DNA of 19,123 nt from an archaeon (GTDB taxonomy: Archaea > Altiarchaeota > Altiarchaeia > IMC4 > QMZM01). Of this stretch, positions 6,109 to 13,267 are shown piece after piece. The stretch is taken from positions 5,055 through 24,177 of the forward strand of contig JAOZNG010000003.1 of the NCBI GenBank assembly GCA_029933895.1. Reading direction: 5' to 3'. The position numbers were made by a program, and so were the translations under genes. Numbering within the stretch: the first letter of the stretch is position 1; each line of letters begins with the position of its first letter. The notes under the pieces are model-generated. The model was given only the letters and a program-made list of their open reading frames with translations, was not told the origin of the DNA and did not search any database.

Positions 6109-6759
6109 TTAAATAATACCCTCTATCCCGGAAACATCATCTATTATGAAATCCGGGTCAAGCCTTAAGGCTTCCTCCCTATCGAGTATGCCCGTCAAAA
6201 CCACAACCGACTTCACACCAGCACTCTTAGCAGCTAACACATCATTTCTGGAGTCGCCGACAAACAAAACCTCATCCAGTGATACAGCAAAAAAATCAAC
6301 AGCCTTCAACACCATATCAGGAGCGGGCTTGGAGCGTGAAACATCATCAGAGGATAGGATCAAGTCAAAGAAACCATCTAAACCAAGAACATCAACCGCT
6401 TTATCAATGAAACACCTGTCGTTTCCTGTAGCCACAGCAAGCCACACGCCCTTCCCCCGCAGGATGGATAAAAAATCCCTGACTCCTGGAAACAAAACAA
6501 TCCCCCGGAAAAAAGAATCCGAGTGAAGAAGCTCCTGCTGTAAACTAGAGGCCACAGCAAGCTTTTCTTCACTGCATTCACTCCCCAGAAGCTCCCTTAA
6601 AACAACCCTGTATTCCTTACCAAAGTGTTCATAGATCTCCTGGTCAGATATATCTCTCCCTGAACCAATCATCTTCAAGACCCGCCTTGTGACATCAACA
6701 TGCGAACTATTCGAGTCCGCAATAACGCCATCGAAGTCGAACAATACAAGTTTTATCAT
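6109..6759 (-). CDS. HAD-family phosphatase (phosphoglycolate phosphatase-like)
   Basis: This 216-residue HAD hydrolase begins MIKLVLFDFDGVIADS, with nucleophile Asp8 and Asp10. Motif II is VATGND (Thr), motif III is SKPAPD and motif IV is FVGDSRND. A helical cap domain (about residues 17-80) makes it subclass I, like phosphoglycolate phosphatase or beta-phosphoglucomutase. The substrate is not predictable. Upstream in-frame starts exist at 6771 (ATG) and 6786 (TTG). I chose 6759 because it puts the first beta strand at the N terminus, as is usual. It is divergent from the VIT1-like gene (41 bases apart) and probably co-transcribed with the prepilin peptidase downstream. Confidence 0.87.
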   Translation of the reverse strand: MIKLVLFDFDGVIADSNSSHVDVTRRVLKMIGSGRDISDQEIYEHFGKEYRVVLRELLGSECSEEKLAVASSLQQELLHSDSFFRGIVLFPGVRDFLSILRGKGVWLAVATGNDRCFIDKAVDVLGLDGFFDLILSSDDVSRSKPAPDMVLKAVDFFAVSLDEVLFVGDSRNDVLAAKSAGVKSVVVLTGILDREEALRLDPDFIIDDVSGIEGII

Positions 6760-6770
6760 CTCCCTACCCA

Positions 6771-6778
6771 TATAATAT
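6771..6778 (+). promoter_or_regulatory. TATA box of the VIT1-like gene
   Basis: TATAATAT is centred about 26 nt upstream of ATG 6801 and no Shine-Dalgarno precedes that ATG, so a leaderless mRNA is expected. The box overlaps the 5' end region of the divergent HAD gene. Confidence 0.45.
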
Positions 6779-6800
6779 CGATTCAATACATTAATCCAGG

Positions 6801-7394
6801 ATGGAAAAAAAGGAGATACTGAAGCTGATAAAAGAAGAGGGCAAGATAGCCCGGCGATTCTTTGTCATGAACTCCTTTGACGGTATACTAACTGCCCTAG
6901 GGGTGCTTCTTGCCATGTACTTCTTCCAGCAGGAGGACTCTCGTTTCGTGATATTATCCTGTATGGCTCCGGCATTGGCGTTGATGATTTCAGGAATATG
7001 GAGCGCATATAGCATCGAGAAAGTTGAGAGAGCGAAGGAGCTGGATAAAATAGAGGAGAAGATGCTGAAAAACCTGGAGAATACTGAACTCGGTGAACGC
7101 CTTAGCCTCCTTGTGATAATGGATTCCATCATCAACGGCATCTCACCCCTCATAGTCTCCATGATAATAGCATCTCCGTTCGCACTCTCCCTGCTCAGGG
7201 TTATAGAAATACAGACGGCATTCCATGCATCCTTCACCCTAGCAGGAATATTACTCTTCGGGCTTGGGGCGTTCATAGGCAGAATCGGAGAGAAAAACAA
7301 GATACTCACCGGACTCAGCATGCTGGTGGTGGGGCTGTTGATTGCGGTATTAATGTATATGTTGAATTCATCCCTCAGAGGAGTGCAGGGCTAG
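6801..7394 (+). CDS. VIT1/CCC1-family membrane transporter
   Basis: This 197-residue membrane protein has a VIT1/CCC1-like first helix: RRFFVMNSFDGILTALGVLLAMYFF (about 18-42), resembling the family's NDG-x-(x)T-x-GV signature. Helices follow at about 48-70, 108-125, 130-155 and 168-188, with a charged amphipathic segment between helices 2 and 3 (EKVERAKELDKIEEKMLKNLENTELGE). VIT1/CCC1 proteins move Fe(II) or Mn(II) across membranes. The loop between helices 2 and 3, which holds the metal-binding Glu cluster in plant VIT1, is Glu-rich here but short. The start is a leaderless-type ATG with a TATA box upstream. The 3' end overlaps bud32 by four bases. The family call is reasonable; the substrate is not known. 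Confidence 0.7.
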   Translation: MEKKEILKLIKEEGKIARRFFVMNSFDGILTALGVLLAMYFFQQEDSRFVILSCMAPALALMISGIWSAYSIEKVERAKELDKIEEKMLKNLENTELGERLSLLVIMDSIINGISPLIVSMIIASPFALSLLRVIEIQTAFHASFTLAGILLFGLGAFIGRIGEKNKILTGLSMLVVGLLIAVLMYMLNSSLRGVQG

Positions 7395-7990
7395 GCATAC
7401 CTAACCCTCTTCTCAATCGACTCCAGCCTGGAAATAATTTTCTCGCGGTTACCTGGCAGGTAGGAGTCCAGGAAGGCAGACCATATCTCACCAAACAGGC
7501 TGCTGTGCGCTGCCCTGAGAGATTTCCTCCAGACCACCAGATCAGTTGCCTTGTCCTCAACCCTCCTGGAAAAGACACTCAGGCCGAAGTCTATGATATA
7601 AATCCTGCCCTTGCTGTAGAGCATATTAGCTGAGGTTAAGTCATTATGGACTATGTTGGATTCATGCAGTAATGTAGCAGATTCCCCTATCATTCCAGAA
7701 AGCTTCTCCATCTCCCTGAAACCTGAGTCGTTGAGTAAATCCTTCACCAGCAGACCATCAATGTATTCCATCTCTATAAGATACCCTCTTTCATCAACAC
7801 TGTAAACCTGGGGAACAGAGACTCCAGCTCTTCTAGCCCTGTCCAAAGCCCTTCCCTCCCCCCTCGTACGGTATTTCCTCAGCTTCAGGTCCAGGGATTC
7901 AACCCTGTACTCCTTTTTTATCCTCTCCTTCACGAGCACGGAATCCCTGAGGTAGAGATTAGCCTCCGCCCCCTGATATAAAAACTTCAT
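7391..7990 (-). CDS. bud32: Kae1-associated kinase Bud32
   Basis: This 199-residue atypical small kinase/ATPase of the KEOPS complex works with Kae1 to make t6A37 in ANN-decoding tRNAs. The hallmarks are YQGAEANLYL (5-14), VLVKERIKKEYR (18-29, ATP-binding Lys21), RTRGEGRALDRARRAGVSVPQVYSVD (41-66), MEYIDG (74-79), the catalytic loop IVHNDLTSANML (113-124, Asp117) and IIDFGLS (132-138, Asp134). The usual catalytic loop is HGDLTTSN; HNDLTSAN is a mild variant. Length matches stand-alone Bud32, so it is not fused to Kae1 as in some euryarchaea, and kae1 is not in the window. A GGGGGTG about 10 nt upstream of ATG 7990 is the probable ribosome-binding site. Confidence 0.94.
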   Translation of the reverse strand: MKFLYQGAEANLYLRDSVLVKERIKKEYRVESLDLKLRKYRTRGEGRALDRARRAGVSVPQVYSVDERGYLIEMEYIDGLLVKDLLNDSGFREMEKLSGMIGESATLLHESNIVHNDLTSANMLYSKGRIYIIDFGLSVFSRRVEDKATDLVVWRKSLRAAHSSLFGEIWSAFLDSYLPGNREKIISRLESIEKRVRYA

Positions 7991-8337
7991 CTATGAAACA
8001 CCCCCTAAGTTAATCTGATTCATCATTTTTATCTTCTCTGTCGAGATTCAACGGATTATCCAACCAAGGACTGTTTAGGTAACGCCTGATCAAGCAAATC
8101 TTGCAGGGAAGCATTAATATTTTGTCTATCATTATTGGAATGAATCGGTATTCAAGCATCTGGACATACCAAGTACAGGGAGAGATAAACCACTTATTTA
8201 TTGTTTTATAACGCATGGTTCCCGGGATGCTTAGCGGTCATGTTTATGGTTATTTATTTCCTTAAACCAATTAATTTAGGCATAGGAACGGCGCAGGGCG
8301 GGGGGTGTATATATAATATCTTCCTTATCTTGGATAA
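7991..8337. other. 347-bp stretch without a convincing gene
   Basis: This stretch between bud32 and tRNA-Gly holds the bud32 leader, the tRNA-Gly promoter and A/T-rich DNA. The only sizeable frame is 68 codons on the minus strand (8010-8216). It has a basic, hydrophobic, Cys-containing middle and an acidic tail. It uses CGT and CGA for Arg where the neighbouring genes strongly favour AGG, has no Shine-Dalgarno, and resembles nothing I know. I consider it probably not a gene, though a real orphan cannot be excluded. A G-rich patch lies at 8290-8306. Confidence 0.4.
8307..8318 (+). promoter_or_regulatory. TATA box of tRNA-Gly
   Basis: The A/T block GTATATATAATA is centred about 25 nt upstream of the first tRNA base (8338). 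The transcription start would therefore fall at or within a base or two of the mature 5' end. An inverted repeat, CTTATC-TTG-GATAAG (8324-8338), fills the space between box and gene. Confidence 0.55.
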
Positions 8338-8411
8338 GCGGCTGTAGTGTAGCCTGGTTATCACTCTGGCTTGCCAAGCCTGCGACTCGGGTTCAAATCC
8401 CGACAGCCGCA
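8338..8411 (+). tRNA. tRNA-Gly (anticodon GCC)
   Basis: The cloverleaf is complete: a 7-bp acceptor stem GCGGCTG/CAGCCGC, a D arm with GTG/CAC, an anticodon loop TTGCCAA (8371-8377, anticodon GCC at 8373-8375), a T arm with TCGGG-TTCAAAT-CCCGA, and discriminator A at 8411. CCA is not encoded. The anticodon stem CTGGC/GCCTG contains a T-T mismatch at the 28-42 pair. There is no intron. Confidence 0.96.
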
Positions 8412-8515
8412 TTGAATCTTTCTCTGGAGGGGAAGGGTTTGACTCAGAGGAAACAGTTACTTTAGGAGATACAAGAAAGGATATTCAAACTTATGGTTAT
8501 TATGAAGTATTAAAA

Positions 8516-9403
8516 ATGGGTCGCAGGTGGAAGATTTTATTGGCTGCTGGTGTTCTATGTTTCCTCATCCTTGGAGCCTTGGGGGTGTATTTCATGGTAG
8601 ACGAGTTAATGGACATGAACAAGCTCCCCCTGGTAGGCCAGAAGATTCTGGTTATACCAGTGAAGGGAGAGATAACGATGGAGGGATGCAGTGGAAGCTT
8701 CCTTACCGGTGTGCCAGTATGCGCCAAGGTAAATGACATCAAGAGAAAATTGGAGTACGCTGACTCCAGCAGCGAAATCAAGGCAGTGATACTGGACATA
8801 AACTCCGGTGGGGGAGGTGTTTCAGCCAGCAGGGAACTTATGGAGGCTGTCAGGGAAACCAGGAAACCGGTTGTTGCCCGCATAGGTGAGATAGGTGCCT
8901 CAGGCGCATACTATGCTGCCTCAGCAGCGGACTGGATTATAGCCTACCAGGATTCCATGACGGGTAGCATAGGGGTTATAATGACTCTACAGCACTACTA
9001 CGGGCTATACAGTAAGCTGGGCATCAACGTTACCGTGATAAAATCCGGCGACAGCAAAGACATAGGCAGCCCCTACCGGCCTATGGAAGAGAAAGAAAAA
9101 GAGGAACTGAAACAGTTAGTGGATGAAATATACCAGAACTTTGTCTCTGATGTAGCATCTAACAGGAATTTATCCTATTCCTATGCAAGAAATCTCTCGG
9201 ATGGCTCAATCTATCTGGGGAGCGAAGCAAGAGACTACGGCTTAGTTGACCAGCTGGGGGACATGGATGATGCAGTTGATAAAGCGAAAGAGCTTGGGGG
9301 GATAAGAGGCGAGCCCGATATAGTCAAGGTGGTGGAGAGGCAGAGAACACTATTTGATATTTTTAACTTCGGTTCCATATTAGATATCTACCAAAACCTC
9401 TGA
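8516..9403 (+). CDS. sppA: Signal peptide peptidase SppA (S49 family)
   Basis: This 295-residue membrane-anchored serine protease degrades leftover signal peptides. One N-terminal membrane helix (about 6-28) is followed by the S49 core: VIPVKGEI (46-53), VILDINSGGGG (91-101), nucleophile Ser129 in GEIGASGAYYAAS, TGSIGVI (149-155) and general base Lys181 in SGDSKDIGSP. The Ser-Lys spacing of 52 equals that of the Bacillus and Thermococcus enzymes as I recall them. Length fits the short archaeal/Gram-positive type. The reading frame stays open for 35 codons upstream of ATG 8516 (to the tRNA) but contains no start codon, so ATG 8516 is the start. The gene is 10 nt upstream of the eS17 gene on the same strand. 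Confidence 0.95.
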   Translation: MGRRWKILLAAGVLCFLILGALGVYFMVDELMDMNKLPLVGQKILVIPVKGEITMEGCSGSFLTGVPVCAKVNDIKRKLEYADSSSEIKAVILDINSGGGGVSASRELMEAVRETRKPVVARIGEIGASGAYYAASAADWIIAYQDSMTGSIGVIMTLQHYYGLYSKLGINVTVIKSGDSKDIGSPYRPMEEKEKEELKQLVDEIYQNFVSDVASNRNLSYSYARNLSDGSIYLGSEARDYGLVDQLGDMDDAVDKAKELGGIRGEPDIVKVVERQRTLFDIFNFGSILDIYQNL

Positions 9404-9413
9404 AAACAAAAAA

Positions 9414-9614
9414 ATGGGTCGAATAAAACAGACTTTCCTGAAGAGGATTGCAGAGAGTTTAATTGACGAGTATCCTGATGAGTTCAATACAGCATTCGAC
9501 AACAACAAAGTGAAGGTGCAGGAATACAGCGACATACAGAGCAAGTCCATGAGGAACAAGATTGCTGGAGAAATAACACGGTCGATGAAGCAGAAGGAAA
9601 CAAGAGTCCTGTAG
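9414..9614 (+). CDS. rps17e: 30S ribosomal protein eS17
   Basis: The 66-residue protein MGRIKQTFLKRIAESLIDEY, then PDEFNTAFDNNK, VQEYSDIQSKSMRNKIAGEITR, matches archaeal eS17 along its whole length and has the typical size. It is a component of the small ribosomal subunit shared by archaea and eukaryotes. It follows sppA by 10 nt and precedes elp3 by 23 nt, so the three genes probably form one transcript and eS17 may be made from an internal start. It is not in a classical ribosomal operon. Confidence 0.97.
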   Translation: MGRIKQTFLKRIAESLIDEYPDEFNTAFDNNKVKVQEYSDIQSKSMRNKIAGEITRSMKQKETRVL

Positions 9615-9637
9615 TCCCCCCTATCAGATTCTCTAAT

Positions 9638-11296
9638 ATGAAACCAAATGAAGCTGTTTCAGATATAATCTCTCTTCTCAAAAAAGGCGAGATATCATCC
9701 AAGGATGATTTGAACAGGGTTAAAATCAAGGTCTCCCGCAGCCATGGTCTTGGGAGCATACCCCGGGACTCGGAGATACTTGACTGCCTGAAAGGCAGCG
9801 AAAGGACGAGATTCCTTGAGCTGCTGAGGAAGAAACCCTCTAGGACGCTCTCCGGTGTGGCTGTTGTTGCTGTGATGACAAGACCCCATAAATGCCCTCA
9901 CGGGAGGTGCAGGTACTGTCCCGGAGGGCCTGAAATCAATGTTCCCCAGAGCTATACGGGTAAGGAGCCTGCTACCAGGAGGGCAATCCAGTACTCCTTT
10001 CACCCCTACCTGCAGACCACATTCCGTCTGCATCAGCTTAAGAGCATAGGACACTCAGTGGACAAGGTGGAATTGATTGTGATGGGGGGTACCCTGACTT
10101 CTCAATGTATAGACTATCAGGACTGGTTTGTGAAGGAATGCCTTAGGGCGATGAACGACTTCGAATTAAACTATGAAAGCATAAAAGAGAAGGGAGAGGA
10201 TGTTTTCATGGAGGAATTCAATTCCAGAGAAAAAAGATTCATGTACAGGGAGGACATCCAGTGGGGGAATGAGAAGTCAAGGGTCAGATGTGTTGGTTTA
10301 ACCTTCGAGCCGAGACCTGACTGGGCTAGGAGGGAGCAGATTAACTGGATGCTTTCTTTCGGGGTCACCAGGGTGGAGACTGGGGTTCAGAATCCATTTG
10401 ATTTCATATACAAGAGGGTGGATAGAGGTCACAGGGTGGGTGATGTCGTTGAATCCACCAGGGAGATGAAGGATTCGGGTTTGAAGGTATCCTACCACAT
10501 GATGCCCGGTCTTCTGGGTAACAGACCAGAGCTGGACCTGAGGGGCTTCAGGATGGTATTCAGGGAGGAGAGATTCAAACCGGATATGCTTAAGATATAT
10601 CCATGTTTAGTGATCAAGGGCACTGAATACTATAGAATGTGGAGGAAGGGTTTATTCCATCCAATGGAGACGGAGGATGCAGTGGATTTAATAGTTAAGG
10701 TCAAGGAGATGATGCCCCCCTGGGTCAGGACTATGCGGATTATGAGGGACATACCATCTAATCTGGTAGTGGATGGGGTTAAAGCCAGCAATCTGGGGGA
10801 ATTAGTCTATCGCAGGATGAGCGAGATTGGCGTGAAATGCAGGTGTATACGGTGCAGGGAGGTTGGTAGATTCCTTTCCAGTGGGGTTGAGCCGGGAATT
10901 GATGACATAGAACTTGGCAGAATAGGGTATAATGCCAGCGGGGGCAGGGAAATTTTTTTATCCTTCGAGGACAGGAGAAGAGACATTCTCATCGGTTTTC
11001 TGAGGCTGCGGATTCCATCCAAACCCTTCAGACCTGAGATCGATGAAAACACTGCCTTGGTGAGGGAGTTACACGTTTATGGGCCGATGGTTGAGGTTGG
11101 GGAGAAGCCGTTGTTTGAGTGGCAGCACAGGGGCTATGGTAGAGAGCTTTTATCTGAGGCGGAGAGGATTAGCGGGGATGAATACGGGATGGATAGAATC
11201 CTGGTGACCAGCGGTGTGGGGGCCAGGGAATACTACAGGAAACTGGGGTATAAACAGGTGGGTGTTTACATGGGTAAATCTCTAGATTCTGCTTAG
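9638..11296 (+). CDS. elp3: tRNA wobble-uridine modification enzyme Elp3 (radical SAM + acetyltransferase)
   Basis: This 552-residue Elp3 makes carboxymethyl-type modification at U34 of tRNA from acetyl-CoA and SAM. The radical-SAM cluster motif is CPHGRCRYC (Cys86, 91, 94: CX4CX2C), embedded in VMTRPHKCPHGRCRYCPGG. A conserved core follows with EPRPDWA, GVTRVETGVQ and YHMMPGLLGN. The C terminus is a GNAT acetyltransferase domain with WQHRGYGRELLSEAE (about 492-506), which holds the acetyl-CoA loop, and a final YYRKLGY. Length is normal. Archaea encode Elp3 without the other Elongator subunits, and none is seen here. With the Ncs6/TtuA-like thiolase at 15713-16654 it suggests full U34 side-chain plus 2-thio modification. 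The 3' end overlaps the convergent site-2 protease gene by 15 bases. Confidence 0.96.
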   Translation: MKPNEAVSDIISLLKKGEISSKDDLNRVKIKVSRSHGLGSIPRDSEILDCLKGSERTRFLELLRKKPSRTLSGVAVVAVMTRPHKCPHGRCRYCPGGPEINVPQSYTGKEPATRRAIQYSFHPYLQTTFRLHQLKSIGHSVDKVELIVMGGTLTSQCIDYQDWFVKECLRAMNDFELNYESIKEKGEDVFMEEFNSREKRFMYREDIQWGNEKSRVRCVGLTFEPRPDWARREQINWMLSFGVTRVETGVQNPFDFIYKRVDRGHRVGDVVESTREMKDSGLKVSYHMMPGLLGNRPELDLRGFRMVFREERFKPDMLKIYPCLVIKGTEYYRMWRKGLFHPMETEDAVDLIVKVKEMMPPWVRTMRIMRDIPSNLVVDGVKASNLGELVYRRMSEIGVKCRCIRCREVGRFLSSGVEPGIDDIELGRIGYNASGGREIFLSFEDRRRDILIGFLRLRIPSKPFRPEIDENTALVRELHVYGPMVEVGEKPLFEWQHRGYGRELLSEAERISGDEYGMDRILVTSGVGAREYYRKLGYKQVGVYMGKSLDSA

Positions 11297-12754
11297 CAGG
11301 TCCATAAACAAGTCGATGGCCTGGGTCAAAAGTGGTAGTGCGTTCAGGAGCAATAGGAGCATGGAGAAAGCCACCACACCCTTGACTATATTCATAGCTT
11401 CTTTCTGGTTTACCTGGAATGTTTTCGCTAGTTCCTCAAGAATACGCCAGCCGTCGAATGGCACTACTGGGAGTAGATTCACCAGGGAGAGGTTGAAGTT
11501 GATAAACCATATCCAGAAAAGGGCTTTGGTGATGAAATCAAGTACGCCATTGTATGGAGCCACCACTATGCCTATATATGCCCTGCTCTTGTTTTCTGGA
11601 TTCTCTCCCAGCTTGATATTATATCTGCCTTTGTCTGTGACCAGGGTAGCGTTTACTCCTGGTTTTAGCTGGGAGGTAACCTCCCTGAACTGGTTTGTGT
11701 TTTTAACCGGTTTATCGTCTATTGATCGGATTATCTCTCCCGCTCCTATAATGTCTTCTACGGTTGAGTTAGCTCCGAAATCCACAACCTGCATTCCCTC
11801 GGGGGGGGCTAGGGTGTATATAAAGGCAGGGTTGCTGTATACGGTGAGGAATAACATACCAGCTATCAATGAAACCACCAGGTTTGCGAAAGAGCCTGCA
11901 ATAAAAATCCGCATCTTCTGGATGCTAGGTCTCTTCCTGAGTTTCTTCTCATCAGGCTCCACGAACGCCCCAATAGGCATTATCCCTAGGGTTAAGAGCC
12001 CGGTTGACTTCAGTTCCAGTTCATAAACTCTGGCTATTATGCCGTGAGCGAACTCGTGGCAGACCAGTGCTGTGATAAAGGCTATCAGGGCGTAGACTAT
12101 GGGGATGAATATTGTGGTTCCCGGAAAACTCAAACCCAGCTCCCCTCCCCTCACGTCGGGCACAGCAGGTGCGACACCAGGTTGCTGTGATCCCTGAAAT
12201 ACTATATCATATGCCTGAGCTAGAAACAAAATAAGCAGTATAGGTAATATGCCAAAGAAGCCCTCAATCAGGGCAAGCCACCAAGGCACTTCAACAGGAA
12301 ACCCAAACAGGCCCAGGACTACTGTAGGAGTCTTCAAGGCAATGGCTGTTACCAGAACAGACCCGGTGAGATATTCAACTATAAGGCTTCTCTCTCTCAG
12401 GGAGTACACCCCCAGGGCCAGGGAAGCCAGCAGTAATAGAAGAGATGATATGTTGGGGGATATACTTAGGATAGCTATTAATCCGATGACAGCAAATACC
12501 TGGCTTAAGCTGTTAGTTGATATCCTGTTTTTGGAGAGATAGGCGAATCCCACCCCCCCGAAGAAGAGCGTGAGGGAGATGTCTGTGAGCAATGTCCAGA
12601 GCCGGGGGCTTATTCCTGAAATGCTGTCTATGACTCTTATGAAATGTTTCGTCCTGATCATGAATACTATCTTCAGGTATCTATCGTATCCACTCCTGGA
12701 CAGCAGCAACGTCCCTGAAACAAAAACTATGGCAAATACCAGGGTGTAGTCCAT
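11282..12754 (-). CDS. Site-2 protease family (M50) membrane metalloprotease with PDZ domain
   Basis: This 490-residue intramembrane zinc protease has the zinc motif HEFAH (His233, Glu234, His237) and its third ligand Asp434 in VPFDGWRIL, where the family has NPDG-like sequence. Between them lies a PDZ domain (about 325-395, with AGEIIRSIDDKPVKNTNQF). The first 230 residues hold about six or seven membrane helices and make the N terminus longer than in bacterial RseP. A Gly/Pro-rich outside loop is at 188-210. Such proteases release membrane-bound regulators or clear signal peptides; the substrate is unknown. It lies 3 nt downstream of aMBF1 on the same strand. The coding strand has a run of eight Cs (plus-strand Gs at 11801-11808). 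Confidence 0.93.
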   Translation of the reverse strand: MDYTLVFAIVFVSGTLLLSRSGYDRYLKIVFMIRTKHFIRVIDSISGISPRLWTLLTDISLTLFFGGVGFAYLSKNRISTNSLSQVFAVIGLIAILSISPNISSLLLLLASLALGVYSLRERSLIVEYLTGSVLVTAIALKTPTVVLGLFGFPVEVPWWLALIEGFFGILPILLILFLAQAYDIVFQGSQQPGVAPAVPDVRGGELGLSFPGTTIFIPIVYALIAFITALVCHEFAHGIIARVYELELKSTGLLTLGIMPIGAFVEPDEKKLRKRPSIQKMRIFIAGSFANLVVSLIAGMLFLTVYSNPAFIYTLAPPEGMQVVDFGANSTVEDIIGAGEIIRSIDDKPVKNTNQFREVTSQLKPGVNATLVTDKGRYNIKLGENPENKSRAYIGIVVAPYNGVLDFITKALFWIWFINFNLSLVNLLPVVPFDGWRILEELAKTFQVNQKEAMNIVKGVVAFSMLLLLLNALPLLTQAIDLFMDLLSRI

Positions 12755-12757
12755 ATC

Positions 12758-13234
12758 TCATCCCTTCCTGTTTTTTTTCTTCACTACCATGATATCACCT
12801 AACGTCATCTCCCTGTTCTCTTCTCCGCCATCTGCTTTTGTCTCCTCTCCCCCTGTTTTCTTCATAAGCTTTATGCTTAATGTTTTCTCTATCTTTCTGG
12901 TTATTCCTGTGTTGGGCTCCAGCCTCCCGGACTCTATTTTCTTTATAACAGAAACTGGTTCATTTATTTTCCTGGCTAGCTCCTCCTGTTTCATGTTCTT
13001 TCTCTCTCTTGCGTTTTTGACCTCTATCCCGTAATCTTCTATTAATTCCTCTTGGATGTCCAGGCTGAAATCATATACTCTTTTTTTTACCTTCTTCTTT
13101 CCTGGTCTGTTTAGGGTTACTGGCTTAATCGCTTCCCCATACTCAGAGCATTGGTCGCAGACTGTTACGATAGAGCCCTCTACCCTCACCTTCATCCCTT
13201 CTACCATGCTTCTGCCGCAGAGCTCGCACTCCAT
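12758..13234 (-). CDS. Archaeal multiprotein bridging factor 1 (aMBF1)
   Basis: This 158-residue protein has an N-terminal zinc ribbon (MECELCGR then CDQC) and a Cro/C1-type helix-turn-helix (about 70-125: IEVKNARERKNMKQEELARKI, then VSVIKKIESGRLEPN). This is the domain order of archaeal MBF1, a translation/transcription-linked factor that associates with the 30S subunit in archaea. The C-terminal tail is acidic then basic (KKKNRKG). In-frame starts at 13243 (GTG) and 13240 (ATG) exist. ATG 13234 gives the family-typical MxCExCGR beginning and has AGGTGAT ending 4 nt upstream as Shine-Dalgarno. Only 33 nt separate it from the tRNA-Trp 3' end, with no clear TATA box between, so it may be transcribed by read-through from the tRNA. 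Confidence 0.93.
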   Translation of the reverse strand: MECELCGRSMVEGMKVRVEGSIVTVCDQCSEYGEAIKPVTLNRPGKKKVKKRVYDFSLDIQEELIEDYGIEVKNARERKNMKQEELARKINEPVSVIKKIESGRLEPNTGITRKIEKTLSIKLMKKTGGEETKADGGEENREMTLGDIMVVKKKNRKG

Positions 13235-13251
13235 TCCCATCACCTAGCATG

Positions 13252-13264
13252 TAAAAAAGTAAAA
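13252..13264 (-). terminator. T-rich trailer of tRNA-Trp
   Basis: Just after the discriminator base the minus strand reads AAGCTTTTACTTTTTTAC. Oligo-T runs of 4 and 6 are typical archaeal intrinsic termination signals. It would have to leak for aMBF1 to be expressed from the tRNA promoter. Confidence 0.45.
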
Positions 13265-13267
13265 GCT

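Noticed and set aside
6791..7321. 176-codon open frame on the minus strand
   Set aside because: Antisense to the VIT1-like transporter; that strand has the family motif and a properly placed TATA box.
8010..8216. 68-codon minus-strand frame as a real gene
   Set aside because: Arg codon use differs from neighbours, no Shine-Dalgarno, no recognisable domain; noted only inside the gap description.
8411..8515. 35 codons open in frame upstream of sppA as an N-terminal extension
   Set aside because: No ATG, GTG or TTG occurs in them, they begin at the tRNA end, and ATG 8516 already gives the usual short N terminus and membrane anchor.
11316..12026. 236-codon open frame on the plus strand
   Set aside because: It is fully antisense to the site-2 protease, whose zinc, PDZ and third-ligand motifs are intact; the product is low in recognisable structure and rich in Ser/Thr/Pro, as expected for a shadow frame.
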